Of a stretch of DNA of 64,000 nt, positions 42,974-50,797 are shown piece after piece. Positions within the stretch are counted from its first letter, which is position 1, and the number at the start of each line of letters is the position of its first letter. The notes under the pieces were generated by a model. That model was not told the DNA's origin. It did not search any database and saw nothing but the letters and a program-made list of their open reading frames with translations. The DNA is from Chloroflexota bacterium (lineage in GTDB: Bacteria > Chloroflexota > Chloroflexia > Thermomicrobiales > UBA6265): assembly GCA_023389575.1 (NCBI GenBank), contig JAEWEG010000018.1:186001-250000 (forward strand). Reading direction: 5' to 3'. The position numbers were made by a program, and so were the translations under genes.

Positions 42974-44704
42974 TCAATCGGCGCTCGGGGTGTACGGGGT
43001 TGGCCCCTGGGACCCGGCGACAACGTTCGTGCCGATCAATCCAGGCGGCACCGGTGACGAGGTGGTGAGCGGCTCGATCAACCGGTCCTCCACCACGAGC
43101 GGGATCGAGAGTGTCCTGTATCCGCCTTCGTCAAACAGAATCACCACGGTATCGCCTTCATAGTGGGTCACGCTGCCGTCGCCCAGGGATCGGTGCCGCA
43201 CGCGGTCGCCAATCGGGAACGGATGCGCGTCCGTGGCGGGCGCGGTGTCCGTCTCGCCGCGCTCGCAGGCGTCACAGGCGTCGCATGGGCCCTCGAACGC
43301 CTCGCCGAAGTAGTGGAGGATGAACTCCCGCCGGCAGGTGCTCGTCTCGGCGTACTGCCGCATCATCTCCAGGCGTGACCTCACGTAGGCGCGATGGGTT
43401 CGCTGCGCGTCCACCGCCTTTTTCGCGACGTCCCCGGCGTCCTCGTCCCTGGCGGTCACCTTGATCCGTCCACCCGGCCGCATCTCCACGGCGCCAACGT
43501 CTTCGAGCCGGTTCAGGATGCGCTGGATCCTGGTGTCGGTCAGATCGGTGTTCTGGCGGAGAAGATCGGTCTTGACCGTGCGGTTGGTGGCCGCCAGCGC
43601 CGTGAATACCGGCTCCACCTCCTCGATCTCCAGTTGCCCGCCGCCCTTCTGGAATCGCCGCAGATCGAGGTCGTCCGGATGATGGAAGAGCCTTGCCTCG
43701 GCCGGCCGCGAGTCCCGACCGGCCCGTCCGATCTCCTGGTAGTACGAGTCGATCGAATCGCTGATGTCGTGGTGATACACGAAGCGCACGTCGGCCTTGT
43801 CGATGCCCATCCCGAACGCGATCGTCGCCACCACCACCTCGATCTCGCCCCGCATGAAGGCCTCGTGCGCGTGGTCGCGATCGGCGGCCTTCATCCCGGC
43901 GTGATAGGCGGCGGCTGGTAACCCTCGCTCCACCAGCGCGGCCGCGAGAGCTTCGGTCGTCTTCCTCGTGGCCGCGTAGACGATGCCCGGTCGCTCGCTG
44001 GTTTCGACGGCGGCGAGCAACGCCTCCGTCTTGGCGTCCTGGTCCAGGAACGTGTCGACGGCCAACCGGATATTGGGGCGGTCGAAGCCGCGAACCATCA
44101 CCCTCGGATCCCGCATGCTCAGCCGCTCGACGATCTCGTCACGCATGGTCGCGGTCGCCGTGGCCGTCAGCGCCAGCACGGTCGGATGCCCGAGCGCCTC
44201 GACCGCCGCGCCCAGCTGGAGGTACTCCGGGCGAAAGTCGTGCCCCCACTCGCTGATGCAATGGGCCTCGTCCACCACGAACAGACCCGGCTCGCGAGCC
44301 ATCACGCGCTCGCGCGTCTCGTCATTGCCAAACTGCTCGGGCGCCATGAAGAGGAACTTGATTTCGCCAGTGCCAAGCCGCTCGAAGAGATCGCTCCGTT
44401 GCGCGTCCGAAAGCGTGGAGTTGAGCTCCGCGGCCACGCCGATGTCGAGCGCGTTGATCGCCTCCACCTGGTCATGCTGGAGGGCGATCAGGGGCGAGAC
44501 CACGATCGTCAATCCGTCGCGGACCAACCCTGCGATCTGGTAGATCGCCGATTTTCCGGAGCCCGTCGGCATCACGGCCAGGGTGTCGCGACCACTGATC
44601 GCGCTCATGATCGCGTCCTGCTGGCCGGGGTGCAGGGTATCGAAGCCGAACCGGCTCCTGGCGATCTCCAGGACCTGTTCCACCGAATGCGTTGAACGTT
44701 TCAA
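42974..44704 (-). CDS. recQ: RecQ-family ATP-dependent DNA helicase
   Basis: 576 residues. TTG 44704 is the start, with GAGGAG 9 nt upstream. Helicase motifs: VMPTGSGKSAIYQ (Walker A), VVDEAHCISEWGHDFRPEY, LALTATAT, VVVATIAFGMGIDK and YYQEIGRAGRDS. A RecQ-Ct zinc module follows (TCRREFILHYFGE, GPCDACDAC). In place of HRDC there is an SH3-like tail (IGDRVRHRSLGDGSVTHYEGD) of the sort found on UvrD/CarD-like proteins. 3'-5' unwinding in repair or recombination. Confidence 0.93.
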   Translation of the reverse strand: MKRSTHSVEQVLEIARSRFGFDTLHPGQQDAIMSAISGRDTLAVMPTGSGKSAIYQIAGLVRDGLTIVVSPLIALQHDQVEAINALDIGVAAELNSTLSDAQRSDLFERLGTGEIKFLFMAPEQFGNDETRERVMAREPGLFVVDEAHCISEWGHDFRPEYLQLGAAVEALGHPTVLALTATATATMRDEIVERLSMRDPRVMVRGFDRPNIRLAVDTFLDQDAKTEALLAAVETSERPGIVYAATRKTTEALAAALVERGLPAAAYHAGMKAADRDHAHEAFMRGEIEVVVATIAFGMGIDKADVRFVYHHDISDSIDSYYQEIGRAGRDSRPAEARLFHHPDDLDLRRFQKGGGQLEIEEVEPVFTALAATNRTVKTDLLRQNTDLTDTRIQRILNRLEDVGAVEMRPGGRIKVTARDEDAGDVAKKAVDAQRTHRAYVRSRLEMMRQYAETSTCRREFILHYFGEAFEGPCDACDACERGETDTAPATDAHPFPIGDRVRHRSLGDGSVTHYEGDTVVILFDEGGYRTLSIPLVVEDRLIEPLTTSSPVPPGLIGTNVVAGSQGPTPYTPSAD

Positions 44705-45508
44705 GGCCAGAAGCTCCTCGTTCGGGGTGCCATCGTTGTCACGGTCGAGGAAGCGGGTAGTCCACGTACGCCGCCGCCCCGAGTCGAGCGCCTGCGCGCT
44801 CCGGGACGGCGGTCCGGCTGTCTCTCGCTTCCGGCCTCAGCATTGTCCAATCGAGGGCCTCTTGCCAGCGATCAGGATGACTATGCATGGAATGTATGTA
44901 CACTGCGTCGATAGCCTGTCACCGACGGCGGTGTGATCGCGCTTCACCTTGCACCAGTACGGAAACCCTAGCCTGCAGCCGAATCAGCCACTCCATATGC
45001 GGCGTGCAGGCGTATGGGTTTCCCTTGTGGGCGGCCGAAGCCTACACGGCGCAGCCGGAGTCTGTAGCCTCTGCCGCCCTCCAGGTGGCGCGATTTCCCT
45101 CGCTCGATGCGTTCACTGGGCAGACACCCATCGCGCGGTCCATGTGGCTGGCATGACGAGGGAGCTTTGCGACCTGCCGTCAAGGTACGGGCGGACCCCG
45201 GAGCGGAGCGGAGGCCTGCCCTGAGCGAGGCGCAGCCGAGTCGAAGGGACCGCCCCATTTTCCGTGCCGACATTAATTCGAAACAGCACATTAATTCGCC
45301 ACGCCAAAAGCCCGTCGTTCCGGGCCAAATCACCCGCCAAAGGGGATTAACTGTATTAATGGACTAATGTCGGCGAAAAACATCCGGGCGATCCCTGGAG
45401 CCTGCCCGGAGCGAAGCGAAAGGGCCGCCCCCTGTACTCCCGCCAGAACTGGCACAATGGACCCGGCATAACACCCGCCACCATCCACCGGCCCAGGAGC
45501 GAGCCCGC
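44705..45508. other. 804-bp non-coding region with repeats
   Basis: Short frames here look like noise. The second half contains GA-rich direct repeats (around 45197-45255 and 45400-45435, units like GGAGCGAAGCGAA and GGACCGCCCC). They flank an AT-rich block at 45267-45373 bounded by CCGACATTA and TAATGTCGG. The first half, downstream of about 44800, shows nothing I recognise. Confidence 0.45.
45267..45373. repeat. AT-rich segment bounded by a 9-bp inverted repeat
   Basis: CCGACATTA at 45267-45275 and TAATGTCGG at 45365-45373 enclose a block rich in ATTAAT motifs, in strong contrast to the GC-rich surroundings and between two GA-rich repeats. It could be a small mobile-type insert; no coding capacity. 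Confidence 0.4.
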
Positions 45509-47080
45509 ATGACCACCAACCGCGACATCACCACCGATTCCGGCATCACCATCGAACCCACCTACACCGCGCCCGATGCCCCGATCGACCTGCCCAACCC
45601 CGGCGACTACCCCTACACCCGTGGCATCCACCCCACCATGTACCGCTCCCGTCGCTGGACCATGCGCCAGTACGCCGGGTTCTCTTCCGCCGAGGAAAGC
45701 AACAAGCGCTACAAGCTCCTCCTCGAGCGTGGCGTCAGCGGCCTCTCCGTCGCCTTCGACCTTCCCACCCAGCTCGGCATGGACTCCGACGACCCCCGCG
45801 CCTTCGGCGAGGTCGGCCGCGTCGGCGTCGCCGTCTCCACGCTGGACGACATGCGCCGCCTCTTCGATGGCATCGACCAGGCGGCGGTCACCACCTCCAT
45901 GACCATCAACGCCCCGGCCTCCATTCTCCTCCTCATGTACCAGATCGTCGCCGAGGAAAAGGGCGCCGACCCGGCCAGACTCGGCGGAACCATCCAGAAC
46001 GACATCCTCAAGGAATACGTCGCCCGCGGAACCTACATCTTCCCGCCGCGGCCCTCCATGCGGCTCGTCACCGACACCTTCGCCTACTGCGCCCAGAACC
46101 TCCCGTCCTGGAACACGATCTCCGTCTCCGGCTACCACATCCGCGAAGCCGGCTCATCGGCCGCCCAGGAAATCGCCTTCACCCTCGCCAACGGCTTCGC
46201 CTACGTCCAGGCCGCCATCGGGGCCGGGCTCCAGGTCGACGCCTTCGCCCCCCGCATCAGCTTCTTCTTCGCCTCCCACAGCAACCTCTTCGAGGAAGCC
46301 GCCAAGTTTCGCGCCGCCCGCCGCATGTGGGCCACCGCCCTGGCCGAACGATACGGCGCCACCAACCCGAAGGCGCTCATGATGCGCTTCCACACCCAAA
46401 CCGGCGGCGTCACCCTCACCGCCCAGCAGCCGCTCAACAACGTCGTCCGCGTCGCCTACCAGGCCCTCTCCGCCGTCCTCGGCGGCACCCAGAGCCTCCA
46501 CACCAACGGCTTCGACGAAGCCCTCGCCATCCCCACCGAACAGGCCGCCACCCTCGCCCTCCGCACCCAGCAGATCCTCGCCGAGGAGACCGGCGTCACC
46601 GACACCGCCGATCCCCTCGCCGGCTCGTACTTCGTCGAGTCCCTCACCGACCAGTTGGAGGCGAAGGCCCAGGAGTGGATCGACCGCATCGACGAGCAGG
46701 GCGGATCGGTCGCCGCCATCGAGAACGGCTCCATGCAGAACGCCATCGGCGAGAACGCCTATCACCGCGAACTGGCTCGCTCCAGCGGCGAGGAGGTCGT
46801 GATCGGCGTCAATCGCCACGCCGAAACCGAATCGACTCGTATGGAAATCCACCGCATCGATCCGGACATCGTGGCCAACCAGGTCCAGCGCGTCACGGCC
46901 TACAAGGCCGCCCAGGACGAAGCCGCCATCACCCCGTTGCTGACGGCCATCCGCGAAACCGCCGCCGGCGCCGGAAACCTCCTCCCGGTCATGAAGGACG
47001 CCCTTCTCGGCGGCTGCACGCTCGGCCAGGTCGCCTACGCCCTCCGCGACGTCTTCGGCGAACACCACTCAACCCTGTAA
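45509..47080 (+). CDS. Methylmalonyl-CoA mutase, catalytic (alpha) subunit without B12 domain
   Basis: 523 residues; AGGAG lies 9 nt upstream of the ATG. TIM-barrel mutase sequence: YPYTRGIHPTMYRSRRWTMRQYAGF, SGLSVAFDLPTQLGMDSDDP, GTIQNDILKEYVARGTYIFP, ISVSGYHIREAGSSAAQE and RFHTQTGGVTLTAQQPLNN. The YPYTRGIHPTMY/TMRQYAGF block is typical for methylmalonyl-CoA. The C-terminal cobalamin domain (DxHxxG) is absent, so a separate small subunit must exist elsewhere. It interconverts methylmalonyl- and succinyl-CoA. Confidence 0.93.
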   Translation: MTTNRDITTDSGITIEPTYTAPDAPIDLPNPGDYPYTRGIHPTMYRSRRWTMRQYAGFSSAEESNKRYKLLLERGVSGLSVAFDLPTQLGMDSDDPRAFGEVGRVGVAVSTLDDMRRLFDGIDQAAVTTSMTINAPASILLLMYQIVAEEKGADPARLGGTIQNDILKEYVARGTYIFPPRPSMRLVTDTFAYCAQNLPSWNTISVSGYHIREAGSSAAQEIAFTLANGFAYVQAAIGAGLQVDAFAPRISFFFASHSNLFEEAAKFRAARRMWATALAERYGATNPKALMMRFHTQTGGVTLTAQQPLNNVVRVAYQALSAVLGGTQSLHTNGFDEALAIPTEQAATLALRTQQILAEETGVTDTADPLAGSYFVESLTDQLEAKAQEWIDRIDEQGGSVAAIENGSMQNAIGENAYHRELARSSGEEVVIGVNRHAETESTRMEIHRIDPDIVANQVQRVTAYKAAQDEAAITPLLTAIRETAAGAGNLLPVMKDALLGGCTLGQVAYALRDVFGEHHSTL

Positions 47081-47123
47081 CCCAGGCGTCTGCCTGTCGC
47101 GAAATGCGACACCACCAACTGTA

Positions 47124-47145
47124 GGGGCCGATCTCGTATCGGCCC
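47124..47145. repeat. Small palindromic (REP-like) hairpin
   Basis: GGGCCGAT / ATCGGCCC with a 5-nt loop, after TGTAG, between convergent genes. It could terminate transcription or be an interspersed palindrome. Confidence 0.5.
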
Positions 47146-47176
47146 TGGAACGCGCGGTGAACGGGCGAACCCACAA

Positions 47177-48043
47177 TCATTCGAAAACCCGGTCCATCAC
47201 CACATGCCGCGCCAACCCCGCCAGGTCGTGGATCGTCCGCACCTCCCGGCCGGGGTAGAGCTCCCGCAGCAGGTGCTCGGTCTCCGCCTGTTGCGTTGGG
47301 TCGATCTCCAGCCCGACCGCGCCGCCCTCGGCCAGCACCCGCGGCAGGTCGGCCACCAGCACCCGCACGAGGTCCAGCCCATCCGGACCCCCGTCCAGCG
47401 CCATCCGGGGCTCGGCCGCCAGGTCCGGGTTTCCGTCCACCTGCTCCGGCGTGAGATAGGGGAGGTTCGCCAGAACCAGGTCCACCCGCTCCGAAACCGG
47501 CTCCAGCAACGAGCCCTCCCGGAACGAGATCCGGTCCCGCCGGGAGCCTTCCACCAGCCGGTCCGCGTTCTCCCGGGCCACCGCCAGCGCGTCCGCCGAA
47601 AGGTCCGTCCCGATCACCCGCGCATCGTCACCCGCCAGCGCCGCCATGCTCACCGCGATCGCCCCCGAGCCGGTCCCCACATCGACCACCAGTCCACCAT
47701 CGCGCACCTGCTCCAGTCCCCATTCCACGAGCAGTTCCGTCTCCGGCCGCGGAACCAGCACCCCCGGCCCCACCCGGAAGTCCATCCCCATGAACTCTCG
47801 GATCCCGGTCAGGTACGCCACTGGCAGACCACCCAGCCGCCGCTCGATCAGAGCCGAGAAGTCCGCCAGTTCTTCGTCGGCTATCGGGTCCGGATACCGC
47901 ATGAACAAGGTCGCGCGGTCCACGCCCAGCACGTGCCGCAGCAGCACCTCGGCATCCAGCCGCGCCGTCTCGATTCCGCCCGCCGAGAGACGCGCCGCCC
48001 CCTCCCGGATCGCATCCTGGTATGACACCGGCCGGCCCGTCAT
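47177..48043 (-). CDS. prmC: Peptide chain release factor N5-glutamine methyltransferase
   Basis: 288 residues from ATG 48043, with GAGG 8 nt upstream. N-terminal helical domain (ETARLDAEVLLRHVLGVDRATL), then VPRPETELLVEWGL and the SAM motif VVDVGTGSGAIAVSMA. The catalytic loop reads ANLPYLTPEQV, NLPY in place of the usual NPPY. It methylates the Gln of the release-factor GGQ loop. It is usually next to prfA; here an exported cyclase on the other strand lies between them. Confidence 0.93.
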   Translation of the reverse strand: MTGRPVSYQDAIREGAARLSAGGIETARLDAEVLLRHVLGVDRATLFMRYPDPIADEELADFSALIERRLGGLPVAYLTGIREFMGMDFRVGPGVLVPRPETELLVEWGLEQVRDGGLVVDVGTGSGAIAVSMAALAGDDARVIGTDLSADALAVARENADRLVEGSRRDRISFREGSLLEPVSERVDLVLANLPYLTPEQVDGNPDLAAEPRMALDGGPDGLDLVRVLVADLPRVLAEGGAVGLEIDPTQQAETEHLLRELYPGREVRTIHDLAGLARHVVMDRVFE

Positions 48044-48280
48044 CGATCCATCCTCGCCTCGCCCATCGCCCAAAGGCTCCTCGCTCGATCTGGCAACATC
48101 ACCAGCCCGCATCCGTATCCATCGAAACCTCGGTACGCTAGCATGAGGTATCCGCCGCGCGACGACGCGCCGAGCCAGGAGGAGCGACACGAGACGGCCA
48201 TGTGCCGTGGTGCCGCTGGGTCTGGCGCACACCGGTGGATGGTGGTCCGGACGGTCACATGCAGCCCAGGAGGTAGTCAG

Positions 48281-49168
48281 ATGTGCTCTCCCGAAGTTCT
48301 GGCCAGGGTCAACTCCGCCATCAGGCGCGGCGGCGGCACCAGGATCGATCGCCGACGCCTGCTCGGAGCCTCCGGCGCGATTGCCGCGACCGGCATGCTG
48401 ACGCCGGTCCTCGCTCGCGCTCAGGATGCCACCCCCGTCCCCGAAGCCGCCACCCCGGTCGCCACCGGAGCCAGCATTTCCTTCAGCAAGGTCGCCAGCC
48501 TCTCCTATTCGAACTCGCCGGCCACCCCGGTCTGGCCCGGTAACCCCGTCTTCGAGGCGGAAACCGTCGTCACCATCGAGAACGATGGCTTCTACGCCAA
48601 CGTCCTCACCTTTCATGAGCACACCGGCACGCACATCGACGCCCCGGCCCACTTCTTCGCGGATGGGGCCACCGCCGGGGAAATCGCCCCGGCCAGCCTC
48701 GTCGCGCCCCTCGCCATCATCGATATCACCGCCCAGACCGAGGCCAATGTCGACTACGCGCTCACCGTCGACGACATCCTCGCCTGGGAGAGCGAATACG
48801 GACCGCTTCCCGAGGGCGCCATCGTCGCCATGTACTCCGGTTGGGGCGCCCGCTTCGACGACGCCGAGGCCTTCGTCAACCAGGACGCGGATGGCGTGAT
48901 GCACTATCCCGGCTTCAGCCCCGATGCCTCCGCCTTCCTCGTCGCCGAACGCGTCATCAACGGCATCGCCTCCGACACTCTCAGCCAGGATCCCGGCAAC
49001 TCCACCGACTTCCGCACCCACGTCAACATCCTTGGCGCCGGGCTCTATGGCATCGAGGGCATCGCCAACCTCGACACGGTTCCAGCCAGCGGAGCCTGGG
49101 TCACCGTCGGTGCGCCGAATCACGCCAACGCGTCCGGCGGTCCGGCCCGCATCCTCGCTCTCTACTAG
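48281..49168 (+). CDS. Tat-exported cyclase-family protein (kynurenine formamidase-like)
   Basis: 295 residues from ATG 48281; AGGAGG 7 nt upstream is the best SD in the window. Signal RIDRRRLLGASGAIAATGML with a twin-Arg, then a short Ala/Thr/Pro linker (ATPVPEAATPVATG). The PF04199 metal motif TFHEHTGTHIDAPAHF is complete (HxGTHxDxPxH). Such enzymes hydrolyse amides or lactones, for example N-formylkynurenine. Located outside the cytoplasm; substrate unknown. Confidence 0.88.
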   Translation: MCSPEVLARVNSAIRRGGGTRIDRRRLLGASGAIAATGMLTPVLARAQDATPVPEAATPVATGASISFSKVASLSYSNSPATPVWPGNPVFEAETVVTIENDGFYANVLTFHEHTGTHIDAPAHFFADGATAGEIAPASLVAPLAIIDITAQTEANVDYALTVDDILAWESEYGPLPEGAIVAMYSGWGARFDDAEAFVNQDADGVMHYPGFSPDASAFLVAERVINGIASDTLSQDPGNSTDFRTHVNILGAGLYGIEGIANLDTVPASGAWVTVGAPNHANASGGPARILALY

Positions 49169-49186
49169 CGACCCGCCGAAACGCGA

Positions 49187-49213
49187 CGGGAGGAGGCACA
49201 TGGCCTCCTCCCG
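49187..49213. terminator. Hairpin between the cyclase and prfA
   Basis: Perfect 11-bp stem CGGGAGGAGGC / GCCTCCTCCCG with a 5-nt loop, between convergent genes. Confidence 0.7.
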
Positions 49214-49240
49214 GTCTCGCTCACTCGATTGTCGCCGGGA

Positions 49241-50347
49241 TCATGCGGCCGTTTCGTCCGAGAGACCGGCGTCTGCCAGTCGTTCGGCCTCGTCCGCCGC
49301 GCGAAGATCCTGGATCAGGTCGTCGATCTCGCCGTTCAGCACCGCCGGAATGTTGCTGATGTTCTTCTTGATCCTGTGGTCGGTGATTCGGTCCTGCGGG
49401 AAGTTGTAGGTCCGGATCTTCTCGCTCCGCTCGCCCGAGCCGATCTGCGAGCGGCGGGCGTCGCCTCGCTCCTCGGCCAGTCGCTCCTGCTCGATCTCGT
49501 ACAGCCGCGAACGGAGCACGGTCATCGCCTTGAGCTTGTTCTTGAGCTGGCTCTTTTCGTCCTGGCAGGTCACCACCAGCCCGGTCGGGAGATGCGTGAT
49601 CCGCACGGCCGAGTCGGTCGTGTTGACGCTCTGGCCGCCGTGCCCGCTCGAGCGGTAGACGTCCACCCGCAGGTCGTTGTCGCTGATTTGGAGGTCCACC
49701 TCCTCGACTTCGGGAAGTACGGCCACGCTGGCGGTGCTGGTGTGGATTCGGCCCTGGCTCTCGGTCTGCGGAACCCGCTGCACGCGATGCACGCCGCTCT
49801 CGTAGCGCAGATAGCTGTACGCGCCCTTGCCTCGCACCTCGAAGATGATCTCGCGGAACCCGCCCCCGTCCGTCTCGGTCGAGGAGAGGACCTCCACCTT
49901 CCAGCGGTTCTTCTCGGCGAACCGCACGTACATCCGGTAGAGGTCGGCGGCGAACAGCGCCGCCTCGTCGCCACCGGTTCCGGCCCGCACCTCGACGATC
50001 ACGTTCTTCTCGTCGTTCGGGTCCTTCGGAACGAGTTGCCGGCGGATATCCGCCTCCAGCGTGGCAAGCGTTTCGCGCAGGTCCTTGAGTTCATCCTGCG
50101 CGAGTTCCGCCATTTCCCGGTCGGAGTCGTTGGTCATCAGGAGCGTCTCGGCGATGGCCGCTTCCGTCTCCTGGTATTGCCGCCAGGCTCCGACGATCCC
50201 TTCGAGGTCGGCGCGCTCGCGGCCAAGTTCCATAAGCTGGTCGGGATTGGTGGCGATTGCGGGATCGCCCATCATGTGGTCGAGTTCGTTCGAGCGCCGC
50301 TCGAGTTCTCCGAGGTTGGCGCGAAAGCTGTTCATGGTTGCGACCAT
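49241..50347 (-). CDS. prfA: Peptide chain release factor 1
   Basis: 368 residues from ATG 50347, with GGAG 9 nt upstream (ATG 50335 is an alternative). It reads UAA and UAG stop codons. Visible parts are the long N-terminal helices, VIVEVRAGTGGDEAALFAADLY, the anticodon-like P-Q-T tripeptide in RVPQTESQGRIHT, the GGQ loop SSGHGGQSVNTTDSAVRITH, and the C-terminal RTYNFPQDRITDHRI. The GGQ Gln is the target of PrmC, encoded 1.2 kb downstream. Confidence 0.98.
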   Translation of the reverse strand: MVATMNSFRANLGELERRSNELDHMMGDPAIATNPDQLMELGRERADLEGIVGAWRQYQETEAAIAETLLMTNDSDREMAELAQDELKDLRETLATLEADIRRQLVPKDPNDEKNVIVEVRAGTGGDEAALFAADLYRMYVRFAEKNRWKVEVLSSTETDGGGFREIIFEVRGKGAYSYLRYESGVHRVQRVPQTESQGRIHTSTASVAVLPEVEEVDLQISDNDLRVDVYRSSGHGGQSVNTTDSAVRITHLPTGLVVTCQDEKSQLKNKLKAMTVLRSRLYEIEQERLAEERGDARRSQIGSGERSEKIRTYNFPQDRITDHRIKKNISNIPAVLNGEIDDLIQDLRAADEAERLADAGLSDETAA

Positions 50348-50600
50348 GGGGTGTGTCTCCGATTTGGATTGGTGGGTGCGCCCGGCACATCGATCGATCG
50401 TTCCTGTGGCATGCCTTCGGAAACGAATGGGAGGATTGGGCATGAGTCACGGGAAGGTGCCAGTTCGGTCCGGCTGGTCCAATTATAGCGGCATCCATGC
50501 CACGTCCGGCTCGCGATGGAGGCTGGTGGCCCGTTCGAGGGCGATTGCCAGCCCAGGCACCAACGGGCACGACGCTTGATCATCCCGCGCCGTTTCTCGA

Positions 50601-50629
50601 TTGACCACCGGCGGCGTGACGCGTACGAT
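50601..50629 (+). promoter_or_regulatory. Promoter of the TetM-like gene
   Basis: TTGACC (50601-50606), 17-bp spacer, TACGAT (50624-50629). The transcript would begin near 50636, leaving about 100 nt of leader. A small stem, CGATGG / CCATCG (50626-50640), overlaps the start region. Confidence 0.65.
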
Positions 50630-50674
50630 GGCATCCATCGATGCACGTTCAAGTAATTTCCCGGGAGGTTTCGC

Positions 50675-50797
50675 ATGGCAGTCCGCACGAGAATCCAGAC
50701 CACCACTTGCATTCTCGTTCAAGGACGCCCCACGCATGCGGACCATCAACATCGGCATCCTGGCGCATGTCGACGCCGGGAAAACAACACTCACTGA
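50675..50797 (+). CDS. Possible 40-codon leader ORF overlapping the TetM-like start
   Basis: ATG 50675 has a strong SD (GGGAGG, 6-nt spacing) and reads 40 codons (MAVRTRIQTTTCILV at the start, then His/Arg-rich) to a TGA at 50797, in a different frame from the TetM-like gene whose ATG 50736 lies inside it. It may couple or attenuate translation. It may equally be chance; the peptide itself shows no family. Confidence 0.3.
   Translation: MAVRTRIQTTTCILVQGRPTHADHQHRHPGACRRRENNTH

Noticed and set aside
44968..45333. 121-codon minus-strand frame in the gap after recQ
   Set aside because: It runs through GA-rich repeats and its composition (Arg/Gly/Ser-rich without domains) looks like noise.
47177..49201. 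674-codon frame that would fuse a long N-terminus to PrmC
   Set aside because: The N-terminal part is antisense to the Tat-exported cyclase; prmC starts at 48043 with a good SD.
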